Assembly: GCF_009389715.1 (NCBI RefSeq)
Contig: NW_024067779.1
Coordinates: 186,001-250,000 of the forward strand
Direction: 5' to 3'
DNA from: Phoenix dactylifera
Taxonomy: Eukaryota > Streptophyta > Magnoliopsida > Arecales > Arecaceae
Length of the DNA: 64,000 nucleotides
A program made the position numbers and the translations under genes. Below the pieces are notes generated by a model. That model had not been told where the DNA came from. It saw only the letters and a list, made by a program, of their open reading frames with translations, and did not search any database. Below, piece by piece: positions 35,745 through 45,331 of this stretch (its first letter is position 1; every line of letters starts with the position of its first letter).

Positions 35745-36309
35745 ATTTTCATATTCGGTAACTCATTTAGACATGAAAATGCTTGATTCCCATGGATATT
35801 GAATTATACTTAGAAAAGATAAATCTATGTCTAATGAGGGGCTTGGTTATCATTTCTTATAGTCCTTGATATATGCCTAAGTAACAATAGAAACCAATTT
35901 ATTATATTATATTATTAATATTAATTATTGATTAAAAAATAGTGTAATAATTTTTTATATTATATCATTTTTATTATTTATTTTCAAAAATATACAACAA
36001 TAATCTATTACCTAACATTTATTACCTATTAGGTAAAATATTATATATTGTATTGTTATATATATTACATTATAAATATTATATCGTAAGATATATTGTA
36101 TGATATTTTAAGTTACACATATTTAATATACAATAAGTTCATAATATGTAATGTTTGATATTAAATAATTATCATTTCGTTAGTAACTATACTTTATATG
36201 ATATATTAAATTTTCTATTAATGATGTTATTGTATCATAGTATGTTATACATTATTTAATTAGATTTTCTACTATTCATCATAATTCTTAATTATTATTA
36301 TATTAATAA
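35745..36309. other. Very AT-rich intergenic stretch
   Basis: Mostly TAT, ATTA and AATA combinations without a clear repeat period. It resembles in composition the AT-rich array at 41140-41860. No coding signal. Confidence 0.55.
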
Positions 36310-36531
36310 TGACAGCATCTCATCTTGGGGATAAGTTCATCTGAAGTTCCTTGGGAACTTGGGAACAAACATCTCAACTTTGGGCCAGCATCTCACCTTG
36401 GGGATAGCAAGCCATGGAATCCTCTTTCTTGTGACTTTGGAATCCCCTCCTTCCCAAGTTGAGATGCTATTCCGAAGTTGACACGGGCTCGTATAGGAGA
36501 AGACGCACGGCATGAGGCAAAGTTTATATTA
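36310..36531. mobile_element. Second, internally deleted copy of the hairpin MITE
   Basis: GACAGCATCTCATCTTGGGG at the left and GAGATGCTATTCCGAAGTTG at the right are inverted copies of each other. They match the element at 40428-40708, but the middle is shorter. The right flank (CACGGGCTCGTATAGGAGAAGA) also matches 40711-40730, so both copies lie in a larger duplicated unit. Confidence 0.75.
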
Positions 36532-36968
36532 TAGGGGAAACTAATGGCCAGTCCATGTTTTGACCAGTCAATAATGTTTAGTCCCTGTTAACCGGTTCTT
36601 TAACAACCGGTCTAGCAGCATTTCGATATTCCGTCATGAGACGGAAATACCCCTCACCCTTTGCTCTCCCTCTGTTCCATGAATAGTGACCTCTTTGTGG
36701 AAGACAATGAGACCGAGGGGTGCATCGGGCACCTCGGCCGCCGGTCATGGCCCGGCTCCCTCCTGGGGCCGCCATGGCCCGACCCCATTCCAACACTACC
36801 GGCCTCGCGAGAGGAGAAGAGGGAGGCCGGGCCCCGATGACCCCCTTCCGGTGCCACTGGCCTCTCGGGACGAGAAGAGGAAGGTCGGGCCGTGGTGGCC
36901 ACTATTGACCGTGGAGGCCGGGCCTCACGGAGGAGAAGAACATCGCTGCTGGCCAGCCGCGACTGCCA

Positions 36969-37876
36969 CTATTGACTTGCAATTAGTTAAGTAAGCTTAG
37001 AACTCAGTTCATATAGGCTTGAACACAATTAACTCACCATTGCAATTAGGTTAGTAAGTTTCGTACACAGATAAGGTTAATTTAGCCTGGCACATAGTTC
37101 GTATAGCATTGTACACATATAAGTAAGTTTGGCATGCAGTTAATCAATGTTTGAACACTTACTCTAGCCTGTCACACATTTAAGTAAGCTCGGCACCCAG
37201 TTAAGTAACCTTGGAATATACTTAATCTAGCCTAACACATAGTTAAATCATCTCGGAACACAGTTACGTCTTCTCTGCACACAGATAAATCTTCTCTGCA
37301 CACAGATAAATCTTCTCTGCACAGAGTTAAGATGGCTCAATGTTGGAAAAGGTTTGAGCCATCTTAACTATGCAGAGAATATTTATCTATGTGCAGAGAA
37401 GACGTAACTGTATTCTGAGATGATTTAAGTAAGCTTGGCATATAGTTAATTAATGTTTGAACAGTTAATCTAGCTTGGTATATAGTTAAGTCTTCTCGAC
37501 ACACAGTTAAGTAAGCTTGGAACATATTTAATATAGCCTAGCACATAATTAAATCATCTTGGAACATAGTTATGTCTTTCCTGCACAGATAAATCTTCTT
37601 TGCATAGAATTAAGATGGCTCAATGTTGCAAAAGATTTGTGCTAGACTAGATTAAATGTATTCCAAGCTTATTTAACTGTATGCCGAGAAGATTTAACTG
37701 TGCAAAGCTAGATTAAATATTCAAATATTAATTAACTGCGTGCTAAGCTTACTTAAATGTGTGTCATGCTATATTACCTATATACCAAGCGTACTAACCT
37801 AGTTGCAATAGTGAGTTAACTATGTTCGAGACTAGATAAACTGAGTTCCAAGCTTACTTAACTAATTGCAATAGTG
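36969..37876. repeat. Large foldback (inverted-repeat) structure, 0.9 kb
   Basis: The left end CACTATTG, followed closely by TGCAATTAGTTAAGTAAG, is the reverse complement of the right end CTTACTTAACTAATTGCAATAGTG, apart from small gaps. Inside, arms around GATGGCTCAA (37331-37340) and TTTGAGCCATC (37353-37363) form a tight hairpin. The block 37129-37347 is repeated directly at 37427-37636. The building blocks are short phrases such as GTTAAGTAAGCTTGG and TCTTCTCTGCACA. Transcription through it would give a long double-stranded RNA. No coding capacity. Confidence 0.85.
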
Positions 37877-37919
37877 ACAAATTCACTGTACCTATCAATA
37901 TCATAAAGATTAAATTATT

Positions 37920-38220
37920 TGCCACTCACTCATTATTTTTATTTATTTAGTTATTTATTATTTTATTTCATTGAAATATATTTATTTATTTATTTGTTTG
38001 TTTATTCATATATATATATATATATATGCATTTATTTATTTATTTATTTATTTTATTTATTTATTTTCTTTTTTTTCTTTCCTTTTCTTCTTTTTTTTTC
38101 CTTTTATTTTTCTTTTCTTTTTTCTTCTCTTCTTCCCGAAGCTTCTTCTTCTCCTTTCTTCTCCTCCCGGCCTCCCTTCTTCCTCTTCTCTTCTTCTCTT
38201 CTTTCCATTACCCGTGACTC
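37920..38220. repeat. Pyrimidine-rich and TTTA-repeat tract
   Basis: (TTTA)n, a short (AT)n and a long T/C-rich run follow one another. Phenylalanine- or leucine-rich open frames here are compositional. Confidence 0.85.
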
Positions 38221-38250
38221 AAGGGAGGCCGGCAGCGCCAGCAGCCGGTC

Positions 38251-38640
38251 AGCGGCTTAAGGGACTCTTTCCTTCACTTCTCTTCTTCTCTTATTTTCTT
38301 CCTAGGAACTCTATCCTTCACCCACGGCTCAAGGGAGAGCTTCCCTCGTCGAAGTGGCCGGGAGGGGGCCGGGCCATGGCCAGCAGTGGCCGCAACCGGC
38401 GGCACCAGCCAGCGGCTTAAGGGACTCTTTCCTTCACTTCTCTTCTTCTCTTATTTTCTTCCTAGGAACTCTATCCTTCACCCACGGCTCAAGGGAGAGC
38501 TTCCCTCGTCGAAGTGGCCGGGAGGGGGCCGGGCCATGGCCAGCAGTGGCCGCAACCGGCGGCACCAGCCAGCGGCTTAAGGGACTCTTTCCTTCACTTC
38601 TCTTCTTCACTTCTTTTCTTCTCTTCTTCACTTCTTTTCT
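38251..38640. repeat. 160-bp tandem repeat, two full copies and a partial third
   Basis: Units start AGCGGCTTAAGGGACTC at 38251, 38411 and 38571. The first two are virtually identical, so the duplication is recent or maintained. Each includes a TTCTTCTCTTATTTTCTTCC tract and GGCCGGGCCATGGCCAGC. Open frames crossing the repeat are not taken as genes. Confidence 0.92.
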
Positions 38641-38990
38641 TGTGAGGCACTCTTTCCTTCACTTGCGACTCAAGAGAGAGCTTCCCTCGTACCCAAGAGG
38701 GGGTCAGGTCGTGGCTGGCGGCGGCCGTGGCTGGTCAACAGCGCTTGCGGCAGCTGTGGCCTGGCTGTTGCGACTGACCCCCTTCTTCTTTCTTTTCTTC
38801 GGTAGGAATGGGGATTGGCACCTCTCCACCGTGGAGGCGGGGGCATCTTTGGTACTTTATTTAAAAAAAAACCTCTTAGGAACTGGAAATTAAAATTAGT
38901 GAAGTCGTTGGACTGGACATTTCAGTTATTGATCAGAACTTTTTGTTATACCAAGGTCCATCAGAGCCTCGGAGGGAAGGGAATTAATTA

Positions 38991-39240
38991 CCCGTATATG
39001 ATATATACTAAGCCGTTGGACCTTTTCCCAAGTTGTCATCCTGCTCCTTGTATTATCGTTTATCTGCACCGCGAACATACATCAATAGCAAGAACATTCC
39101 TTTCAACTTTTTATTATTTTTCTCACAAAACAATAACATTTATATACTATAAGCAAACATTACCCCCATATTACCATTGTCTGCAGCCTTACCAAAGGTA
39201 AGGAAGGTTCGTGTAAAAAAGATGCAAGCAGGGCCCATTA
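38991..39240. other. Paralogue of the Harbinger insertion site, then unassigned sequence
   Basis: ATATACTAAGCCGTTGGACC at 39003-39022 is the uninterrupted form of the site that carries the Harbinger-like element at 40770-42188. Similarity to the sister copy stops after CCTTTTCC. Nothing else was recognised. Confidence 0.6.
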
Positions 39241-39823
39241 TCTGGATTTATCTCAATAGTCCCGACATGACTAAACCTGATATAACATGATCCTACACTC
39301 AGTGTTGCAATTTCATGGACTGCATGCGGGAATTAGAACACAAAATAAACAAACCGTGAAACTATTTAAAGAAAATTGAAGCATACCTTGATGGCTCTGA
39401 GCAGCCATTGTTGATCACTGCAGTGATATCCTGCAGAAAACGAAAGCACAGAGATGGGCTGGATCTTTCCCTCTTTTATGCATGTCTCCTCAATGGGATA
39501 GTTGCTTCTAGAACGTAGAGATCTTAATGCCATAGGTTTTCTCTACAGGCACATATATCTAGGAGTAGAATGTGGACCCAGCCCAATTAGTAATATTAAT
39601 GGGTCCATTTATTACATAGCCATTAACCAAATCAAGCCTATACCAATACTCACTACACCACAAGACTAAAACTAAAAAGCCCAAAATAATTATATGATTA
39701 TAAATTAATTATGAGTTTCTTAATATTTATTCAAATGACAATTTAGCCCATATTATGTAACAAATTAAATTAAAATCAATCCATAATAAATGGAAACCTC
39801 CTTTTATGAGTAATTCTAACATT
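39240..39823 (-). repeat. Probable Copia-type LTR remnant, minus orientation
   Basis: On the minus strand it begins TGTTAGAATTACTCAT at 39823 and continues AT-rich, with GGGCTTTTTAGTTT and TGGGCTGGGTCCAC. On the plus strand TTCTAACATTCTCC is a common plant Copia LTR edge. No left end or primer site was found. Confidence 0.4.
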
Positions 39824-39849
39824 CTCCTATTTTAGCGACATTCATTAGA

Positions 39850-39856
<7 letters not shown>

Positions 39857-39902
<46 letters not shown>
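39857..39902. repeat. (AT)n microsatellite
   Basis: About 45 bp of TA/AT dinucleotides next to the resistance-gene fragment. Confidence 0.95.
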
Positions 39903-39905
<3 letters not shown>

Positions 39906-39949
39906 TGCATGAATGTATAATTCCGGCTAAGTTCGCCTCATGCGGCCTA

Positions 39950-40185
39950 ATGTGCCGCATCTTTCGTATGCCGCATCTTTTTATCTCCCGTATCCAATTC
40001 TCCACTCTTTCGTCTCCCCTCTTCCTCCTGGACTCGGCATCTTTGAGGAAGCTTTTCATTCGTTGCAGTTCTGTTCTGACCCATTCGACTTGATCCCTCG
40101 CCCCACTTAAGAAAGCAGCTTCTGAGGAGGTTGGCAAGCTGAGAGACGACATCGGAAACCAGAGACAGCCATCTCTCCTTCCCTT
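39950..40185 (-). pseudogene. Orphan coiled-coil fragment of a CC-NB-LRR gene
   Basis: The minus strand encodes AAFLSGARDQVEWVRTELQR followed by SFLKDAESRRKRGDERVENW, the Rx-type coiled-coil start seen at 23738-23500 and 52658-52876. Sequence around the expected start (GTTTCCGATGTCGTCTCTCA read in reverse) is recognisable but altered. Similarity ends after about 75 residues near an (AT)n run. No NB-ARC or LRR follows. Its upstream flank (40190-40270) resembles the leader of NLR pseudogene 1, so it came from the same gene family. Confidence 0.85.
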
Positions 40186-40427
40186 GCTCCTCCTCACAGG
40201 AATAAGGTTTCAGACAATACGGTCAAATGGAGGAGCCAAGAGGAAGAGGGAGAGGGCTTTATCTCTCCGGAGCAAGAGCTCAATTCTGATGCTTTCCGTC
40301 ACCAAGAAAAAAGAAAAAAAGAAAACAATCTGATGCTTTCCTTCAGCAATAGCCATGGAATTTTCCTTTTTTAAGGCAGGAATGGAGGAAGTGAGAAACT
40401 TCCCCCAAAATTTATTAATTGAAATTC

Positions 40428-40708
40428 AACTTCGGGACAGCATCTCATCTTTGGGATAAGTTCATCTGAAGTTCCTTGGGAACTTGGGAGCAAACATCTC
40501 CACTTTGGGACAGCATCTCACCTTGGGGATAAAGTTCATCTAAAGTGCCCCGGCAAGGACGGCTTCCAAAGATAAATTCTTCAAGAAAGAGGATTCCATG
40601 TTTCGCAATAGCTGTCCATGGAATCCCAAGATTTAACTTTGGATGCCCTCCTTGCCATGGAACTTCAGACGAACTTTATCCCAAAGTTGAGATGCTGTTC
40701 CGAAGTTG
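40428..40708. mobile_element. Hairpin MITE with arms of about 55 bp
   Basis: The left arm CAACTTCGGGACAGCATCTC continues through TGGGATAAGTTCATCTGAAG. The right arm is its inverse, ending GAGATGCTGTTCCGAAGTTG. An internal direct copy of the arm starts near 40508 (GGGACAGCATCTCACCTT). No coding capacity. A shorter relative is at 36310-36515. Target duplication is unclear. Confidence 0.8.
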
Positions 40709-40769
40709 GCACGGACTCGTATAGGAGAAGAAACACGACATGAGGCCCAGCTTATATTATATATACTAA

Positions 40770-42188
40770 GGCCCTGTTTGGGCCCTCCAAAAGTACTTTT
40801 AGATAAAAAACTGTGTTTGGTAAATTTTTCAAAAAAGTGTTTCAGCTTTTGCGGGAAGCTGAAAACAGCTTTTGAGAGGAAGCTCTAATTTGGAGCTTTT
40901 GGGAGGAAGCTGTTTCAGCTTTTTCGGAAAACTGTATTTTTGACAAAAATACCCATATTAAAATAACATAATTATATAGTTTGTCCCTTTATAAACCTAA
41001 AAATCTGCTGGAGCAAAGAACCCTAGCCGTCAGACTCCCTTCCAAAATCAATTTATTGTTTTTTTTTATCATCAACCTCGCGGCCCACGCTGAGGTCCTC
41101 CTCGAGCGTGGACCACGAAGAAGAGCCCATGGACCGCGGAAAATTATTTTATGGAAAATTATTTTATACTAATAATTATAATATTTTATACCTTTATTTT
41201 TGTATTATACTATAAATATAATATCATATTATATTACATCATAATACATTAATATGTTATGTTAAATAATTTAATATTATGTTATATTGTGGAAAATTAA
41301 TTTATACTAATAATTATAATATTTTATACCTTTATTTTTGTATTATACTATAAATATAATATCATATTATATTATATCATAATACATAAATATGTTATGT
41401 TAAATAATTTAATATTATGCTATATTATGAAAAATTAATTTATACTAATAATTATAATATTTTATACCTTTATTTTTGTATTATACTATAAATATTATAT
41501 TATATTACATTACATTATAATACATTAATATGTTATTTTAAATAATTTAATATTATGTTATATTATGGAAAATTAATTTATAATAATAATTATAATATTT
41601 TATACCTTTATTATTATATTATACTATAAATATTGTATTATATTACATTACATTAAAATACATTAATATGTTATTTTAAATAATTTAATATTATGTTATA
41701 TTATGAGAAATTAATTTATACTAATAATTATAATATTTTATACTTTTATTATTGTATTATACTATAAATATAATATACATTACATTATATCATAATACAT
41801 TAATATGTTATGTTAAATAATTTAATATTATGTTATATTACCAAATATTAATTTACTCTAATAATTATATTACTATTATGCTATATTAACATAATATTAT
41901 TTTATATTACAATAATATTATACTATATCATATATTTATGTATTAATTTATGTTATGTTTTATTATATTATGTTGTATAATACTATGCATGTCCTTTATG
42001 GTAATTTTGTCATATAAAAGTACTTTCTCAGTTTGTTTATCAAACACAAAACAAAGTACCACAGCACTTTACGAATGTAGTTACCAAACAGCAAACAGCT
42101 TTTTATAACAGCTCTACTTCAGACAGCTCTACTTCCAACAGCTCTACTTCCAACAGCTCTACTGCCAACAGCTCCCCCAAACAGGGCC
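40770..42188. mobile_element. Non-autonomous PIF/Harbinger-like element (1.42 kb)
   Basis: Ends GGCCCTGTTTGGG (40770) and CCCAAACAGGGCC (to 42188) are perfect 13-bp inverted repeats, flanked by TAA on both sides (40767-40769 and 42189-42191). A 3-bp TAA/TTA duplication with a GGCCCTGTTTG end is typical of PIF/Harbinger or Tourist-like elements. The empty site is visible in the window at about 39009 (ACTAAGCCGTTGG), which proves insertion. Inside are repeated CAGCTCTACTTC units near the right end and an AT-rich tandem array. No transposase is encoded. Confidence 0.88.
41140..41870. repeat. AT-rich tandem array, about 137-145 bp unit, five to six copies
   Basis: Each unit begins near GGAAAATTAATTTATACTAA and includes TATAATATTTTATACCTTTA and TTAAATAATTTAATATTATG. 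Unit starts are about 41155, 41290, 41427, 41562, 41702 and 41840. It lies inside the Harbinger-like element and accounts for about half of it. Confidence 0.9.
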
Positions 42189-43039
42189 TAAGCCGTTGGA
42201 CCTTTTCCTTGGAAAGGGGAGTATGTCATTGTTTTATCATTATTCTTATCCTACTATAATTTTCTTTGACATAGAGGTAGCCTTTTTCAGATGGTAGTCA
42301 GCAATTATTTAGGATAACTTGGAAATGTGTCTTCTGCTTAGTTTTTTTGAAAAAAAAATAAAAGTAATGTTTCTTTAGATATGAATTTGAATGGATTCTG
42401 TTACGCCCCGAACCCAGCACCTGGTCCGATACGCGACCGGCCGCATGAGCCCTAAAGCAGTGTCTTAAAGATCATGCAAGGACTATGATTACAAAAATTT
42501 CAATAGATCCACAATTAATTTAGTAATTCAAATAGACAAATTCAACATGCCCAAATAAACACGTTAGTTCAATTACAATATCTTCAAATGTTCATCGACA
42601 TCAAAGAAAGATAAACAACTAACTAACTAATGACTCTGGTACTCGCACTCTGTACCCATCCTATCCAAATCTATGCATCCTATAACTCTGGTAAAAAAAA
42701 AAAAAAGAAAAGGGGGTGAGCTTTACAGCCCAGTAAAGAACCCTACACATCCATACCAACACAATAATAATATGAATTTGAAAACCACGACAAATCGATG
42801 CACATTTCATGAAATTATAAACAGTTTCCAAAAGACTCAAATAATCAATATAATTATGTACATCAATCATTAATGAAAGTCCATAATTATACATCAAACA
42901 TCAATAAAAGTCCAGCAACATAAGAATGATATGGTATATAATAGCTTAAAAAACATTATGACTGTTTTTAATGCTTTTTCTTCCCATTCTCTATTAACTT
43001 GATCCGGATCAATTATCTTTCTGACTTTGGGCTATATCC

Positions 43040-43300
43040 CGATCACGTTTCCGGCCCGTGACGGGACAATCGATAGTATCACATTTCCAGCCTGTGACGG
43101 GGCAATCGATAGTATCACATTTCCAACCTATGATGGGGCAATCGATAGTATCACATTTCCAGCCAGTAATGGGGCAATCGATAGTATCACATTTTCAGCC
43201 TGTGATGGGGCAATCGATAGTATCACATTTCCAACCTGTGACGGGGCAATCAATAATATTACATTTCCAGCCTGTGATGGGGCAATCAATAATAACAAGA
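43040..43300. repeat. 36-bp tandem repeat, seven copies
   Basis: Units recur at exactly 36 bp (anchors 43045, 43081, 43117, 43153, 43189, 43225 and 43261) with the form TCACATTTCCAGCC followed by TGTGACGGGGCAATCGATAG. All frames stay open because 36 is a multiple of three. The resulting 12-residue repeats (GAIDSITFPACD and similar) are not taken as protein. Confidence 0.95.
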
Positions 43301-44194
43301 TAAGCCCAAAGTTTCTACTCATTTAACCAATTCACATACACACATCAATTCCTTTTCTCATCTTATATCCGGCCTACACTAACCATGGTCACGTTTCCGG
43401 CCCATGACAGGGCAACCAATATAACATGGTTAGTCCATACCACCACATCCATTAGTCCAATTATGTAAATGTAAATTATGCTCAGAATTGTATTCGTCAT
43501 AATATCAATTATAAACAAATATAACCAAAATACGATTTAATGCCATCATATCATAGGAACCTCATTTATAAATCCAAATATGCAGGTGTAGGTTATGCGC
43601 ATGCATGCATCCACCATAGTACCAATCATAAGCTAACACAATCAAAATATAATTTAATATAAAACTATTTTTGCTTTGTCTATATCATAGCATATCAAAC
43701 TATATGATATAAAAATATTTATATCATGCAGGATTGGCGTACAAGGATTCTTACCCTTTATTGAAAACTCAAAAAACTAATCACCCGCCCTCATGGCGAT
43801 CTATGAATCGAACTGCGCAGGCCTCTGCTCAGCGTCCTCTCGTCCAATAGATTGTTTTCCTACAGAATCTAGTCAATATTAAAAATTACCTAAAATATTT
43901 GACAATCCAAGACCCCGTTTGATTTTCTAAAGAGGAAATCTAGCATCTTAGGACTACCCAAGGTCCTCAACAGTCCAGATCCAAGTTTAGAGAGAGAACC
44001 CTAACTAGAGAAAAAAAAGACTAGAAAGAGAAAAGAAGGGCAAAGAAAGAAGAGGGGGAACCGAGTGGCTCTCCCTCCCTCCCTCCCTCTCTCTCTCTCT
44101 CCTTCTTTCTATCTTCTCCTCGTGGCATGCTTGGCGGCGGTAGCCACCCATGGCCGACGACCCAGTCATCGACAACCCCAACGTGGTGCCGACC

Positions 44195-44305
44195 ACGTGC
44201 CATGCCCGACGACGGTCGGCCACGCACCATGCCCGACGACGGTCGGCCACGCACCATGCCCGACGACGGTCGGCCACGCACCATGCCCGGCGACGACAGG
44301 CCGAA
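44195..44305. repeat. 27-bp tandem repeat, about four copies
   Basis: CATGCCCGACGACGGTCGGC followed by CACGCAC is repeated at 44201, 44228, 44255 and 44282. It lies in the GC-rich part of the LTR and creates open frames on both strands. Confidence 0.92.
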
Positions 44306-44749
44306 TGGAAGAAGGAAAAGACCGAACCGTTGCTCAGTTTCTCCATCAATCTAATGGCTTACCGACCATATTCCCAAAGAAGTAATGGCCCAAAGATGAG
44401 GAAGAAGGAGGAGGAGGTGCTCACCTTGCCTCCGACGAGCTCCTCTGGCTAGATCAGTGGTGAATACTCTGATCTCCTCTCACAGATTGCTTGGCGGTCA
44501 ATCCTCCTATGGAAGGGCTCTTGGTTGATGCCCTAGAAAGGAGGGGAAAGGGAGTCTTTATAGGCAAGAATAAGGCTCAATTTAGGTAAGATTTGAGCCT
44601 CGTTTTCCTCTGGATTTTTTTTTTTCGGGTGGATTTGGGAGGATGAAGATGGGTTTGAAACAGAGGAGGGAGAAGACCCGATCAGGAGTCTCCCCCCCTT
44701 CTCATGGGTCAGACTAGTGCCCCAATCCCAATAAAATGTGGGCTTTACA

Positions 44750-45091
44750 GATCCAGCATAATTTTGTTTCTTGACCGAAAAGAAAAGAGAGTCTTCAGTG
44801 AGGCTTGAGTCCTCAAGGTTCCTTTAAGAAGCGTCATTCTAAATATAAAGTATGTGAATACATTTGTCATAGTTCAGCCTAGATTAAGTTATCATCTCTT
44901 TTTTCTATCTAATGCAGATTCTGTCTGTTTATGAAGAGAGTCAAGTGGTTTTAAGTGGCTTGGCAATAATGTATCTTGGCACTTGAATTTTAGGCTTCAA
45001 TTCAATTATACTTATCATCCATTCGCATACAGATGAAATATTCTTTCTGTTTGGTAGCTAACAATGTGAACTTCTTGTTAATTAAATGCAG
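44750..45091 (+). other. Intron-like sequence before the peptidase exon
   Basis: AT-rich sequence runs between the solo LTR and the splice acceptor TTAATTAAATGCAG at 45078-45091. The LTR therefore sits in, or has replaced, the preceding intron. Confidence 0.55.
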
Positions 45092-45331
45092 ACTTCTCTT
45101 CCGGTGAATGAGATTACTAAAGCCTTGGCAAAAATGGGATACTTGGTGATACCATCAGACGATGCTGGCCGATTCGTGTGCAACTATGTTTACTATCATT
45201 CGCTCCAGTTTGCAGAACAACATGGCATTAAGTCTCTTTTTGTACATGTTCCTCTTTTTCTGACAATCAACAAGGAAACCCAGATGCAATTTGCTGCTTC
45301 CCTTTTGGAAGTACTTGCTTCCTTGCCCTAG
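45092..45331 (+). pseudogene. Last exon of a pyrrolidone-carboxylate (pyroglutamyl) peptidase gene
   Basis: Host gene fragment. After a clear acceptor (TTAATTAAATGCAG) the exon encodes 79 residues beginning TSLPVNEITKALAKMGY and ending SLLEVLASLP with a TAG stop. It includes SDDAGRFVCNYVYYHSLQFA, holding the catalytic cysteine, and KSLFVHVPLFLT, holding the catalytic histidine, as in the plant C15 peptidase that removes N-terminal pyroglutamate. The frame is intact. The earlier exons, which would carry the catalytic glutamate, were not found upstream in the window; the solo LTR and other repeats occupy 40.4-44.7 kb. Either the gene is an orphan last exon or its first exons lie beyond the repeats. 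I favour a relic. Confidence 0.8.

Larger units (their letters stand above)
36532..38990. mobile_element. Insertion of about 2.4 kb relative to the paralogous copy (possible Mutator-like element)
   Basis: In the sister copy (40711-40769) the sequence runs from CTCGTATAGGAG straight through TTATATTATATATACTAAG. Here it is interrupted after TTATATTATA (36531) and resumes at TATATGATATATACTAAG (about 38992). The flanks TATATTATA and TATATGATA are a near 9-bp duplication, the length made by Mutator-like transposons. Terminal repeats are not convincing and no transposase was found. The insert contains the foldback at 36969-37876, pyrimidine tracts at 37920-38220 and a 160-bp tandem repeat. Superfamily is inference. 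Confidence 0.4.
42399..44749 (+). repeat. Probable solo LTR, TGTTACGCCCCG family (2.35 kb)
   Basis: Begins TGTTACGCCCCGAACCC and ends ATGTGGGCTTTACA. The five bases outside are GATTC on the left and GATCC on the right, a target duplication with one difference. No internal element sequence is attached, so a solo LTR left by recombination is likely. It contains a 36-bp tandem array, a 27-bp tandem array, and a block (ATGCATGCATCCACC to GGATTGGCGTACAAGGAT, 43590-43755) shared with the LTR at 52880-54382. Confidence 0.78.

Noticed and set aside
37919-38420. Phe/Leu-rich membrane-like protein
   Set aside because: Produced by (TTTA)n and T/C tracts; not a gene.
39370-39425. A possible 45-bp minus-strand exon with CTGCAG acceptor and GTATGC donor
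   Set aside because: The splice-like borders are good, but the 15-residue product matches nothing I know and the segment lies in a probable LTR remnant.
43027-43326. Open frames encoding 12-residue repeats on both strands
   Set aside because: The frames exist because a 36-bp tandem repeat inside an LTR has no stops. Both strands and more than one frame are open, and no start context or homologue supports a gene.
44005-44452. Overlapping open frames with RRRAWCVAD-type repeats
   Set aside because: They come from a 27-bp tandem repeat and a CT/GA-rich tract in the LTR, and are open on both strands.
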